Assembly (NCBI RefSeq): GCF_900104345.1
Contig: NZ_FNJN01000003.1
Coordinates: 434,001 to 498,000, forward strand
DNA length: 64,000 nt
From: Microbacterium testaceum StLB037
GTDB lineage: Bacteria; Actinomycetota; Actinomycetes; Actinomycetales; Microbacteriaceae
Reading direction: 5' to 3'
In this document: one piece after another, positions 1-6,223 of the stretch
Layout: every line of letters starts with the position of its first letter
Position numbering within the stretch: position 1 is the first letter of the stretch
The notes under the pieces: generated by a model
What the model was told of the DNA's origin: nothing
What the model saw: only the letters and a program-made list of their open reading frames with translations
Database searches by the model: none
Translations under genes and position numbers: made by a program

Positions 1-771
1 TGGAACGTCATCACGCGCTTGCGCCATCAAATCGACGAAGCAAAATACGAGTCTAATTTCGACGACGACACTGAGGCCAATCTGCTTGCCGACATCTGGA
101 CGTCTGAGTTGCATCAGCCGCTTGACGAGATTGGCCAGACTGACTCAACCTGGGGCGCTATCAAGCATCATATCCTGCGAGCAGAGTGGTATGACGTTCT
201 CGACCTGACTGAAGCCATCGCCAAGAGTCTCGAACGACACCAGACATTCTGGACAAGTGGTTTATTTTCTGCACTGACTGACTCTTGCAACAGAAGCTTT
301 GAGCGGTTTCTGGTCGGCTACCGATTCATCGGGTTGGAGGTCACTCCGATCGATTCGACCGTAGAAGCTCAAGCTGTGACCGAGGCGCAGGAGGCCGCTG
401 CGCAGCTAGCGGGGGCACGGCATGCACTGAATCGGGCTGTCGAGCTCTTGGCTGACCGACAGGTTCCTGACTACCCGAACTCGATGAAGGAATCTGTCTC
501 GGCTGTCGAGGCTGTCGTCAGGACGATTACCGGCGCGAGGACGCTCGGTGCGGGGCTCCAAGCGCTGGAAGGGTCAGGGGTAAAACTCCATCCCGCTTTG
601 AAGGAGGCGTGGTCGAAGATGTACGGGTACACGTCCGACGGCTCCGGCATCAGGCACGGCGGACTCGAAGCGGCTGAGGTCGATCAGGCACTCGCGAAGT
701 ACTTTCTGGTGACGTGTTCCGCGTTCGTCTCCTACCTTGTCGAGGAAGGCAGGCAGGCCGGTCTGCTTTGA
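1..771 (+). CDS. AbiJ-NTD4-type protein (5' end cut by window)
   Basis: The reading frame is open from the first base, with no stop before a TTG at 19. The first codons read WNVI, which fits the LWNV-like start of the AbiJ N-terminal domain 4 family, so the true start probably lies left of the window. The C-terminal half carries the family pattern: a GYRFIG segment, then NRAVELLADRQVPDYPNS, KESVSAVEAV and KLHPALKEAWSKMYGYTSD followed by GIRHGG. Related proteins occur in abortive-infection and phage-defence loci, but the biochemical activity of this domain is not known to me. Codon use is clearly less GC-biased than in the core genes to the right. A defence role is inferred from family context only. 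Confidence 0.6.
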   Translation, partial: WNVITRLRHQIDEAKYESNFDDDTEANLLADIWTSELHQPLDEIGQTDSTWGAIKHHILRAEWYDVLDLTEAIAKSLERHQTFWTSGLFSALTDSCNRSFERFLVGYRFIGLEVTPIDSTVEAQAVTEAQEAAAQLAGARHALNRAVELLADRQVPDYPNSMKESVSAVEAVVRTITGARTLGAGLQALEGSGVKLHPALKEAWSKMYGYTSDGSGIRHGGLEAAEVDQALAKYFLVTCSAFVSYLVEEGRQAGLL

Positions 772-901
772 CCGCACGGGGCCGAAGGCCGATTCTCGCC
801 TTAGGCGCGGGGTTCGCCGGACTCCGGCGGCCTAGTGCACTCGTGTGCGTCAACTGCGTTGTCCTGGCTACGTGCGGCAGAATTATTACCTTGACGAGAG
901 A

Positions 902-1072
902 ATGTTCATGTGGAACGCGCAGAAGGACATCTTCAGGGCCAAGAATCTAGAAATTGTTCAGCGCGTCGCCGTGAAGTACCGGGGTTTCGAACGGGACGCC
1001 ATCGTTGCGGGACTCGAACAGTCAATCACGCTTACGCGTTGGCTTATCACGATTGCACTTGCCAGACCGTGA
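902..1072 (+). CDS. Small hypothetical protein
   Basis: This 56-residue frame starts at an ATG preceded by a purine-rich GACGAGAGA and ends just upstream of the Lsr2-like gene. The product is basic at first (MFMWNAQKDIF...) and has a hydrophobic tail (LITIALARP). I recognise no family. It could be non-coding leader sequence; the in-frame extension upstream to 845 looks less natural. Confidence 0.3.
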   Translation: MFMWNAQKDIFRAKNLEIVQRVAVKYRGFERDAIVAGLEQSITLTRWLITIALARP

Positions 1073-1113
1073 CAGTTTGTTGTAGGAAACATTTCTTCGC
1101 TACCATGTGACTC

Positions 1114-1464
1114 ATGGCAAAAGAAGAAATTAAAACCTATATTTACCGCGACGATCTGACCGGCGAGATTGTTGAAGAAGACGACTTTCAGACGGTCGAG
1201 TTTTCCTACGGCGGTGACCACTACACAATTGACCTTGGCGTCAACAGCGCGAAGAAGCTAGATGACTTCCTCGCGCCGTATATCGACAAAGCGAGCAAGG
1301 CGTACACCCGCTACTACGGCTCCCCGAAAAGCCCTACGCCGAAGGCTGGCAAGAGTCGTCCGGGCGCTCGTGCGTGGGCTGAAGAGCAGGGTCATGTGCA
1401 GAAGGGTGGCCGTGGTCGCCTCTCGAACGATGTGCTGGCAAAGTACGACGAGGCGCACGCCTGA
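1114..1464 (+). CDS. Lsr2-like nucleoid-associated protein
   Basis: The 116-residue product has the two-part layout of Lsr2, the actinobacterial H-NS analogue that bridges and silences AT-rich DNA. Residues about 1-55 form the dimerisation domain (DDLTGEIVEEDD, then TVEFSYGGDHYTIDLGVNSA and DDFLAPYI). A basic linker follows. The C-terminal DNA-binding domain reads ARAWAEEQGHVQKGGRGRLS, with the RGR motif that inserts in the minor groove, then NDVLAKYDEAH. Length matches Lsr2 (about 110). Its place in the less GC-rich accessory segment suggests an element-encoded copy rather than the housekeeping one. It overlaps the next small gene by one base. Confidence 0.85.
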   Translation: MAKEEIKTYIYRDDLTGEIVEEDDFQTVEFSYGGDHYTIDLGVNSAKKLDDFLAPYIDKASKAYTRYYGSPKSPTPKAGKSRPGARAWAEEQGHVQKGGRGRLSNDVLAKYDEAHA

Positions 1465-1595
1465 TGTACGACGAACGGAAGTGCCCCGTCCCTGGGTGCA
1501 ACGAGCGCATGCAGGTAGTGGCGTTCGACGGGAAATCCGCATCATCCAAAGGCAAGCCGGTCTACTCGTGCCCGAAACACAGTATTCCCAGCTGA
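1464..1595 (+). CDS. 43-residue zinc-ribbon protein overlapping Lsr2-like gene
   Basis: The ATG shares its A with the TGA stop of the Lsr2-like gene (TGATG), so the two are probably translationally coupled. The protein starts MYDERKCPVPGC and ends YSCPKHSIPS, giving C7-x4-C12 and C36-x2-H39, a typical treble-clef or zinc-ribbon metal site. I do not recognise a named family. Coupling to an Lsr2-like gene hints at an accessory or modulator role, which is inference. It is short enough to be missed by gene callers. Confidence 0.6.
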   Translation: MYDERKCPVPGCNERMQVVAFDGKSASSKGKPVYSCPKHSIPS

Positions 1596-1708
1596 CTGCA
1601 ACCCAATGTCGGACCCCCGGCGTAGTGTCCACGGTGTAGCCCCACTCGATGAGGTAGGCGTCCACTCCAAGAGGTGTGCGCGTACTTCGACAAGCGTCTA
1701 GCATCGAG

Positions 1709-1730
1709 AGTGAGTAGGTCACTACTCACT
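1709..1730. repeat. 9-bp perfect inverted repeat
   Basis: AGTGAGTAG and CTACTCACT flank a 4-base GTCA centre. It lies about 110 bases past the zinc-ribbon gene and could be an operator or a small hairpin. No T-tract follows, so a terminator is unlikely. Confidence 0.45.
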
Positions 1731-1746
1731 GCCCTCAGACGAGGGT

Positions 1747-1778
1747 GGGCCGCCCGAGGTTGCAGCCCCGGACGGCCC
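1747..1778. terminator. GC-rich hairpin, possible terminator
   Basis: GGGCCGCCCG pairs with CGGACGGCCC (one mismatch) around a 12-base loop and is followed by GATTT. It is the first strong hairpin after the Lsr2-like/zinc-ribbon pair. Confidence 0.35.
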
Positions 1779-1838
1779 GATTTGGCCCTGTAGGCGGCTC
1801 GTGCCGTCTACTGGTCGCCGTTTGCATCCCAGCGAGTC

Positions 1839-1874
1839 AGCCCCGGTTGTCAACCCGGGGCTTTCTCCTTTTCA
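1839..1874 (+). terminator. Rho-independent terminator
   Basis: AGCCCCGG and CCGGGGCT form a perfect 8-bp stem with an 8-base loop, followed by a T-rich run (TTTCTCCTTTTC). It should end plus-strand transcription from the Lsr2-like region. Confidence 0.7.
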
Positions 1875-2057
1875 GGAGGTGACCTGCTGGATCTTCAGTC
1901 TACGTTCGGCCTCCGACATCGCCCCGGCCCGGTCGGCAATATTGGCGTGTCCACACGGCGTGTCGCGAGTGCACCGAGGCTGACTGCGGGGGCCAGCGAC
2001 GGGCACACCCTCCGCCGGAATTTGTCCGCACGGGTAGTACGCCCGTCGCTGGGTCAA
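1872..2057 (-). CDS. Small Cys-rich hypothetical protein
   Basis: This 61-residue frame begins at a TTG (MTQRRAYYPCGQ...) and ends with a natural-looking charged tail (MSEAERRLKIQQVTS). It carries C10 and a C29-x5-C35-x-H37 cluster (CTRDTPCGH), which could bind zinc. An AGGGA lies about 11 bases upstream. No family is recognised. It reads like a small phage or element gene. An overlapping plus-strand frame from a GTG at 1879 is less protein-like. Confidence 0.4.
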   Translation of the reverse strand: MTQRRAYYPCGQIPAEGVPVAGPRSQPRCTRDTPCGHANIADRAGAMSEAERRLKIQQVTS

Positions 2058-2200
2058 TCCCAGACAATCCCTGCGTTGGTTTCCGGTACCAGCGGTCGTG
2101 TGAGACGCGCGCGCCAGAAACTTGCGGAAAACTTTCAGGTAGTTACCTTTCGTGCGGCGATTCGACGTGGGTTGGAAAGTGACTCAACGGCGAGCACCCG

Positions 2201-2461
2201 CTAGCGAAGGCCATTAACGCCCCCACCCGGAACACCCTCTTGGATGATGACGCGGTGTAGACGCTCCGAGGCCACCTTCAGCGACGTGGCCCACCCGATT
2301 AACTGGCCTCGGTGCTCAACCCGGTATCGCGGTCCGTCGTCGGTACGCCGCAGCTCGATGCGACCGGCGACCTCACGCTTCGAGTCTAGAAAGATCCAGT
2401 GAGCCGGTGGAGACTCACGTGCGAGCATGATGGGGTGCCATCGCGGTCCGTCATCATGCAT
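2201..2461 (-). CDS. SOS-boxed leaderless small protein
   Basis: An 86-residue hypothetical protein starting MHDDGPRWHPIM. The ATG at 2461 lies six bases after a -10 box, so the mRNA is probably leaderless; a GTG extension to 2572 would run through that promoter and is rejected. The core reads W22, VAGRI at 31-35, RYRVE at 45-49 and LIGWATSLKVASERLHRVI at 55-73, a three-strand-plus-helix pattern shared with two other small proteins in this window (25882-26139 and 28324-28533). Function unknown. The promoter contains a perfect LexA box, so it should be induced by DNA damage. Confidence 0.6.
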   Translation of the reverse strand: MHDDGPRWHPIMLARESPPAHWIFLDSKREVAGRIELRRTDDGPRYRVEHRGQLIGWATSLKVASERLHRVIIQEGVPGGGVNGLR

Positions 2462-2467
2462 GGTCAA

Positions 2468-2496
2468 AGTATCGAACGCATGTTCGAACGGCGCAA
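2468..2496 (-). promoter_or_regulatory. Promoter of the SOS-boxed gene
   Basis: On the minus strand, -35 TTGCGC (2496-2491) and -10 GATACT (2473-2468) are separated by 17 bases. The predicted +1 falls on the ATG at 2461. Confidence 0.65.
2472..2487. promoter_or_regulatory. LexA (SOS) box
   Basis: TCGAACGCATGTTCGA is a perfect TCGAAC-N4-GTTCGA palindrome, the known actinobacterial LexA operator. It fills most of the spacer between the -35 and -10 of the minus-strand gene, so LexA binding should block RNA polymerase. This is the only such site I found in the window. Confidence 0.8.
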
Positions 2497-2641
2497 CACT
2501 GGCAGGCCCGCGACACGCCGCAGACCGAAAAGTCGCGTGGTTCGACGTTCGTGACACACCGTCGTGACACAAAACATCCTCTAAACGGCGCGATAGGGGG
2601 TTAAGGTGTACGTAACACTATGCCCGTGAAACCCTGATGAG

Positions 2642-2714
2642 GGGGCTAAACCAGCAGTACTATCTTCTGTCTTCCAAACAGATGATGCGAGTTCGATTCT
2701 CGTCAGCCCCTCCA
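2642..2714 (+). tRNA. tRNA-Gly(TCC)-like gene, D-arm degenerate
   Basis: Acceptor strands GGGGCTA (2642-2648) and CAGCCCC (2704-2710) pair for six of seven bases. The anticodon stem is TCTGT/ACAGA with loop CTTCCAA (anticodon TCC, 2673-2675). The T-arm GCGAG/CTCGT with TTCGATT is intact, and discriminator T plus encoded CCA follow. Positions 8-9 are AA and the following 15 bases form no D-stem and lack the conserved GG. It is either a divergent element-borne tRNA or an attachment-site remnant where only the 3' part of a host tRNA-Gly has been kept. Confidence 0.55.
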
Positions 2715-2840
2715 ATTCCTGTCCGAGCCGTTGCTAGCGCATCGCGCATCGATTCGCGACTTTCTCGCTGACGCCTTGGTGTTTGCTACGTTTTCTGCCG
2801 TGCGCGGGGGCGCACACGCTGGCGGAGGGCGGGGCGGACG

Positions 2841-3491
2841 ATGCGCGGAACGACGGTCACACGGCGAGCTCTCGCGTTGTCGCTCGCAGCGATCATGGGG
2901 GCCGGTCTCGCTGGCTGCGCCGGCAGTCCCGATTCCGGTGGCGACTTCAGCGCGCAGCGTGAGACGGTGACCGCGTTCATGACCGCTCTCGAACGCGGTG
3001 ACGCGCAGCAGGCGTCCACGTACCTCTCCGACACCACGTCGTTCGCACGAGAGGCGATGACCGACGAGTTCTACGCGAAGGCAGTCGAACACCCCGCCGA
3101 CGCGCGCATCTCCGTCGCCACGGATATCGACGACAAGGTCGCCGTCCAGGTCGACTTCCGCCTCGGTGACGACGACCGTGAGCTGAATCTGATGCTCGAC
3201 CAGGCGGATCCGCCGCGAATCGAGCAGTGGTCGGGCATGCCGACCATTCTCCGCTCCGGCGGCGGAGACGGCCGGCTGGTGATCTCGGGCGCGCTCACCC
3301 TCGACCTGGGGGCCGAGTCGACCTACGCCTCGCTGCTCCCGGCGCGATACAGCGTCGCGTTCTCGGGTTCCGCGACGGCAGACGACGTCGACGCCTTCGA
3401 CCTGGATTTCCCCGTGAGCCCTGAGGCTACCGACGCCCGACTGCCCGACGGCGTGAGCTTCGCCGGCGGAGCGCTCGAATTCGGACGCTGA
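2841..3491 (+). CDS. Secreted lipoprotein, unknown function
   Basis: The 216-residue product starts with a basic n-region (MRGTTVTRRA), a hydrophobic stretch and lipobox LAGC at 23-26, so Cys26 is the predicted lipidated residue. The mature part starts with a polar SPDSGGD linker and a helical segment (ETVTAFMTALERGDAQQASTYL) resembling the NTF2-like/DUF4878 fold seen in many actinobacterial lipoproteins, followed by beta-rich sequence. I cannot assign a ligand. It is the first gene with core-genome codon use to the right of the accessory segment and is convergent with the next gene. Confidence 0.75.
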   Translation: MRGTTVTRRALALSLAAIMGAGLAGCAGSPDSGGDFSAQRETVTAFMTALERGDAQQASTYLSDTTSFAREAMTDEFYAKAVEHPADARISVATDIDDKVAVQVDFRLGDDDRELNLMLDQADPPRIEQWSGMPTILRSGGGDGRLVISGALTLDLGAESTYASLLPARYSVAFSGSATADDVDAFDLDFPVSPEATDARLPDGVSFAGGALEFGR

Positions 3492-3501
3492 CGCCGGCGA
3501 A

Positions 3502-3861
3502 TCAGCGCTCGAGCTCCCTCGTGAACGATTCCGGCAGGACCACGTTCTCGCCCGCTCCCGCGAAGAAGCCCGCGACCTGCGCGGGTCGGTAACCGGCGAT
3601 GCCGCAGCCCACCTCGGTCACGAGGAAGCGCAGCTCTGCATGCTCCGCGGCGAAGGCCACGAATCGCCGCGCCTGCTCCTCGAAGACGTCGAGTCCCGAC
3701 ATCGTGTCGATCCCGTACGACTGCCCCTGCAGGCCTTCGCTCTGACCCCAGATCGCGCCGAAGCGGTCCATCGCGAACCGCGCCGCTCCCCCGCCGTGCG
3801 CCCCCGACGAGTTCGAGCCGAAGACGAAGATCTCACTCGGGGCGAGCGATGTGATGTGCAT
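3502..3861 (-). CDS. A1S_2505-like phage non-structural family protein
   Basis: This 119-residue protein opens MHITSLAPSEIFVFGSNSSG and continues with HGGGAARFAMDRFGAIWGQSEGLQGQSYGIDT; this FGSN...HGGGAA...GQSYGI signature matches a small conserved family known from phages and bacteria as A1S_2505-like. Its function is not established; the glycine-rich start recalls Macro-domain-like nucleotide binding. The start at 3861 was chosen because the family begins right before IFVFGSN. It sits 10 bases downstream of the gamma-carbonic-anhydrase gene in the same direction, so the two probably form an operon. Confidence 0.7.
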   Translation of the reverse strand: MHITSLAPSEIFVFGSNSSGAHGGGAARFAMDRFGAIWGQSEGLQGQSYGIDTMSGLDVFEEQARRFVAFAAEHAELRFLVTEVGCGIAGYRPAQVAGFFAGAGENVVLPESFTRELER

Positions 3862-3871
3862 GCGCGCGAGG

Positions 3872-4450
3872 TTACGCGCCGGAACTGTCGCCGTCCGCCG
3901 GGGTTGCGGCATCCTGAATCCGCCTCGCCGAGCCGTGGCGCTCGACGTGCGCGAGATACGTCTGCGCGTTGCGGAGGATCTTCGCCCGTTCCTCCGGCGT
4001 GAGCGCGCGCCGCACCTTCGCGGGGACGCCCGCAACCAGCGATCCCTCGGGAATGACGGTGCCCTCGAGCACGACAGCTCCCCCGGCGATCAGACACCCG
4101 GGACCGATCTCGACGCCCGACAGGACGACGCTGCCCATACCGATCAACGAGCCGTCACCGATCGTGCAGCCGTGCACGACGGCGTTGTGCCCCACCGAGA
4201 CGTCGGTACCGATGGTGACCGGGCGCCCGGCGTCGACGTGCACGGACACGTTGTCCTGCAGATTGCTGCGCGCGCCCAGGACGATGCGCGCACTGTCACC
4301 GCGCACGACGGCGTTGTACCAGACGCTGGCCTGTTCGCCGAGCGTGACATCGCCGATGATGCGCGCACCGGACGCCACGAACGCGGTGTCGTCCAGGCTC
4401 GGAGCGGCTCCGCTGAGGGCGAGAACAGAGGCATCGGGGGCGATCGGCAT
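3872..4450 (-). CDS. Gamma-carbonic anhydrase family protein
   Basis: A 192-residue left-handed beta-helix protein with hexapeptide repeats throughout (for example IGDVTLGEQASVWYNAVVRGD). Metal-binding histidines typical of gamma-class anhydrases are seen in LQDNVSVHVD and in VGHNAVVHGC. It ends with the usual C-terminal helix (LTPEERAKILRNAQTYLAH). Family members (YrdA/PaaY-like) bind zinc or iron as trimers; some hydrate CO2 and others act on thioesters, so activity is not certain. The ATG follows a -10 TAGCCT by seven bases, suggesting a leaderless mRNA. Confidence 0.88.
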   Translation of the reverse strand: MPIAPDASVLALSGAAPSLDDTAFVASGARIIGDVTLGEQASVWYNAVVRGDSARIVLGARSNLQDNVSVHVDAGRPVTIGTDVSVGHNAVVHGCTIGDGSLIGMGSVVLSGVEIGPGCLIAGGAVVLEGTVIPEGSLVAGVPAKVRRALTPEERAKILRNAQTYLAHVERHGSARRIQDAATPADGDSSGA

Positions 4451-4457
4451 GAGCCCG

Positions 4458-4463
4458 AGGCTA
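4458..4463 (-). promoter_or_regulatory. -10 box of the gamma-CA gene
   Basis: TAGCCT on the minus strand, seven bases before the ATG at 4450; a leaderless start is likely. Confidence 0.5.
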
Positions 4464-4466
4464 GCC

Positions 4467-4506
4467 CTACCGAGGAGCTACCGAGAAGCGCGAGAGCACT
4501 ACCGAG
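4467..4506. repeat. Three phased direct repeats CTACCGAG
   Basis: CTACCGAG occurs at 4467-4474, 4478-4485 and 4499-4506, starting 11 and 21 bases apart and so on the same DNA face. They overlap the -35 region of the gamma-CA promoter and lie upstream of the secreted-protein cluster at 4610. This looks like an operator for an unknown regulator. Confidence 0.5.
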
Positions 4507-4609
4507 GGTGGGCGAACACCGTAGCTCCGGCCCGCGGATCAGTAGCGGCGATCCTGATCACGGCTCATAGTTTCGGTCCCACCACAGCCGCATCGCCCTT
4601 GGAGACCTC

Positions 4610-5203
4610 ATGTCGCAGTCGACCGAACCCGTTACCCGCACCCGCACCGCCCGCCCGGCCCGACGACACCGCCGCACCAAGGCGATCCTCGCGATCGCGG
4701 CCGGCACCGCCCTGCTTCTCGGCGGGGGCGGCACCTACGCGTTCTGGACCACGCAGACCGCGTTGACCGCGGGGACCGTAGGTTCCGGAAACCTCGCCCT
4801 GTCGCTCGGCACGGGCTCGTGGAGCCTGAAGGGCGTCCTCGGGCAGGCGACGTCGGTGTCGAACCTCACCAACGTCAAGATCGTCCCGGGCGACGTACTC
4901 ACGCTCACGCAGCCGGTCACCGTCACCCTCGTCGGCGACACCCTCGCCGCCGACCTCGCGGTCACCCAGGGCGCCAGCTTCGTCACCGGTCCCGCAGCCC
5001 CCTACGTGAAGGTCGCGGTGAACATCACCGGACTGGGAGCGCAGACGGGGACCAACACCTATCGCGTGACTCCCGCCACGGCCGGAACCCTGACGGCCAC
5101 CGTCACGGTCACCTTCGATTCGACGACGCCCAACCTCGTGGGCGTGAACACGCCCGTGGACCTCAACCAGCTCGCGTTCTCGCTGACCCAGGCCTCCAGC
5201 TGA
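4610..5203 (+). CDS. Alternate-type signal peptide (SipW/TasA-like) secreted protein
   Basis: A 197-residue protein with a long basic n-region (RTRTARPARRHRRTK), a hydrophobic core (AILAIAAGTALLLGGGGTYA) and FWTTQTALTAGTVGSGNL right after it. This is the pattern of alternate-type signal peptides cut by SipW-class peptidases in TasA/camelysin-like surface proteins. The mature part is Thr/Val-rich and probably all-beta. The start is fixed by GGAG nine bases or so upstream. It opens a four-gene run that ends with its likely processing peptidase. Confidence 0.75.
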   Translation: MSQSTEPVTRTRTARPARRHRRTKAILAIAAGTALLLGGGGTYAFWTTQTALTAGTVGSGNLALSLGTGSWSLKGVLGQATSVSNLTNVKIVPGDVLTLTQPVTVTLVGDTLAADLAVTQGASFVTGPAAPYVKVAVNITGLGAQTGTNTYRVTPATAGTLTATVTVTFDSTTPNLVGVNTPVDLNQLAFSLTQASS

Positions 5204-5213
5204 GGGACTGACA

Positions 5214-5735
5214 ATGCACCGTCGCGACGATCGCGTTCCACGGCGCGTCCGGTGGACCGCGGTCCTCGTCGCAGCGCTCGTGCTGGGCCCCGGCACCGTG
5301 GCGGCACACGCCGTCTGGTCGGACCGCCGCCCGCTCACCGCTGGGGTGACCTCGACCGGCTCGCTCGGAGCCGCGGCGAGCTGGACGGGAAGCTGGAGTG
5401 CGTGGAAACCGCTCCTACCGGGGCGCTCCAGCGACACCGCAGCCCTGCGCGTGAGCGCGACCGGGTCGGGTGACACGTTGCGCTGGCGAGTGAACGCTGC
5501 GGCGTCGGTGTCGGCAGCGCTCGCGCCGTACGTCTCGACACAGGTGTTCGTCGGGGCTTGCGGGACGGGAACGCCCCTGCCCGCGGGTGGGTACGCCCCA
5601 GCCGGCGGATACGCGCTCGGAGCGTCGGTCGACCTGTGCCTGCGCGTCACTCTCGACCCGAACGCTCCGTCCACAACCCAGGCGATCGCTCTCACCCCGC
5701 AGATCACCATCACCGTCGATCAGGCGACATCGTGA
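5214..5735 (+). CDS. Secreted SipW-dependent-type protein
   Basis: The 173-residue product has a basic start (MHRRDDRVPRRVRW), one hydrophobic segment (TAVLVAALVLGPGTVAAHA) and then VWSDRRPLTAGVTSTGSLGA, closely echoing the WT...LTAG...GSG junction of the preceding gene. Two cysteines (VGACGTG and DLCLRV) may pair. The mature part is short and beta-rich. It lies 10 bases after the first gene and overlaps the next by GTGA, so it is a member of the same operon. Role in the cell surface or a fibre is inferred. Confidence 0.65.
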   Translation: MHRRDDRVPRRVRWTAVLVAALVLGPGTVAAHAVWSDRRPLTAGVTSTGSLGAAASWTGSWSAWKPLLPGRSSDTAALRVSATGSGDTLRWRVNAAASVSAALAPYVSTQVFVGACGTGTPLPAGGYAPAGGYALGASVDLCLRVTLDPNAPSTTQAIALTPQITITVDQATS

Positions 5736-6223
5736 CCCGTCGTCGTGCGGCCGTCGCCGTCGCCGCCGCCCTGGCCCTGGCGCTCACCGTGCCCACCGCC
5801 GCCGCGGCCGCGTGGCGTGCGACCGCCTCCGCGCCGGCGTTCTCGCTCAGCACGTCCGCACTCGCGGCGCCCGTCACGACGTGCACGTCGAAGCCGGCGG
5901 TACTCGGCTTGTCGTCGTACGCGCAGATCTCGTGGTCCCCGATCACCGACGCGACGTCGTACACCGTGACCGCCACGAACTCCGCGAACGGCGCCGCCCA
6001 GGTGGTCGCGACGGGCGTGACCGCCACGACGATCGACATCACCGGCTCGGTGCTGACATCGCTCCTGGCGTCGGTGGTGAGGGCGCTGCTCGACGGCGGC
6101 ACTGTCGTGATCACCGTCACCGCCGTCACCCAGAAGTGGACGTCACCGCCCAGCAACGGGCAGCCGGTCGTCCTCTCCAGCCTGGTCGGCGGACTGCTCG
6201 GGGGCGTCAAGTGTCAGAACTGA
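5732..6223 (+). CDS. Secreted protein with one FnIII-like domain
   Basis: Starts at the GTG of a GTGA overlap with the previous gene. The 163-residue product begins MTRRRAAVAVAAALALA, then AAAAWRATASAPAFSLSTS, again the A-W-x-A-T junction of a SipW-type signal. The rest (SYAQISWSPITDATSYTVTATNSANG) has the look of a fibronectin-III-like beta sandwich. It ends with a Cys (GVKCQN) that may pair with the one at TTCTSKP. It overlaps the signal peptidase gene by 13 bases. Confidence 0.65.
   Translation: MTRRRAAVAVAAALALALTVPTAAAAAWRATASAPAFSLSTSALAAPVTTCTSKPAVLGLSSYAQISWSPITDATSYTVTATNSANGAAQVVATGVTATTIDITGSVLTSLLASVVRALLDGGTVVITVTAVTQKWTSPPSNGQPVVLSSLVGGLLGGVKCQN

Noticed and set aside
2703..3092. 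Minus-strand frame opposite the lipoprotein start
   Set aside because: It overlaps the tRNA-like sequence and the signal peptide region and has no plausible protein pattern.
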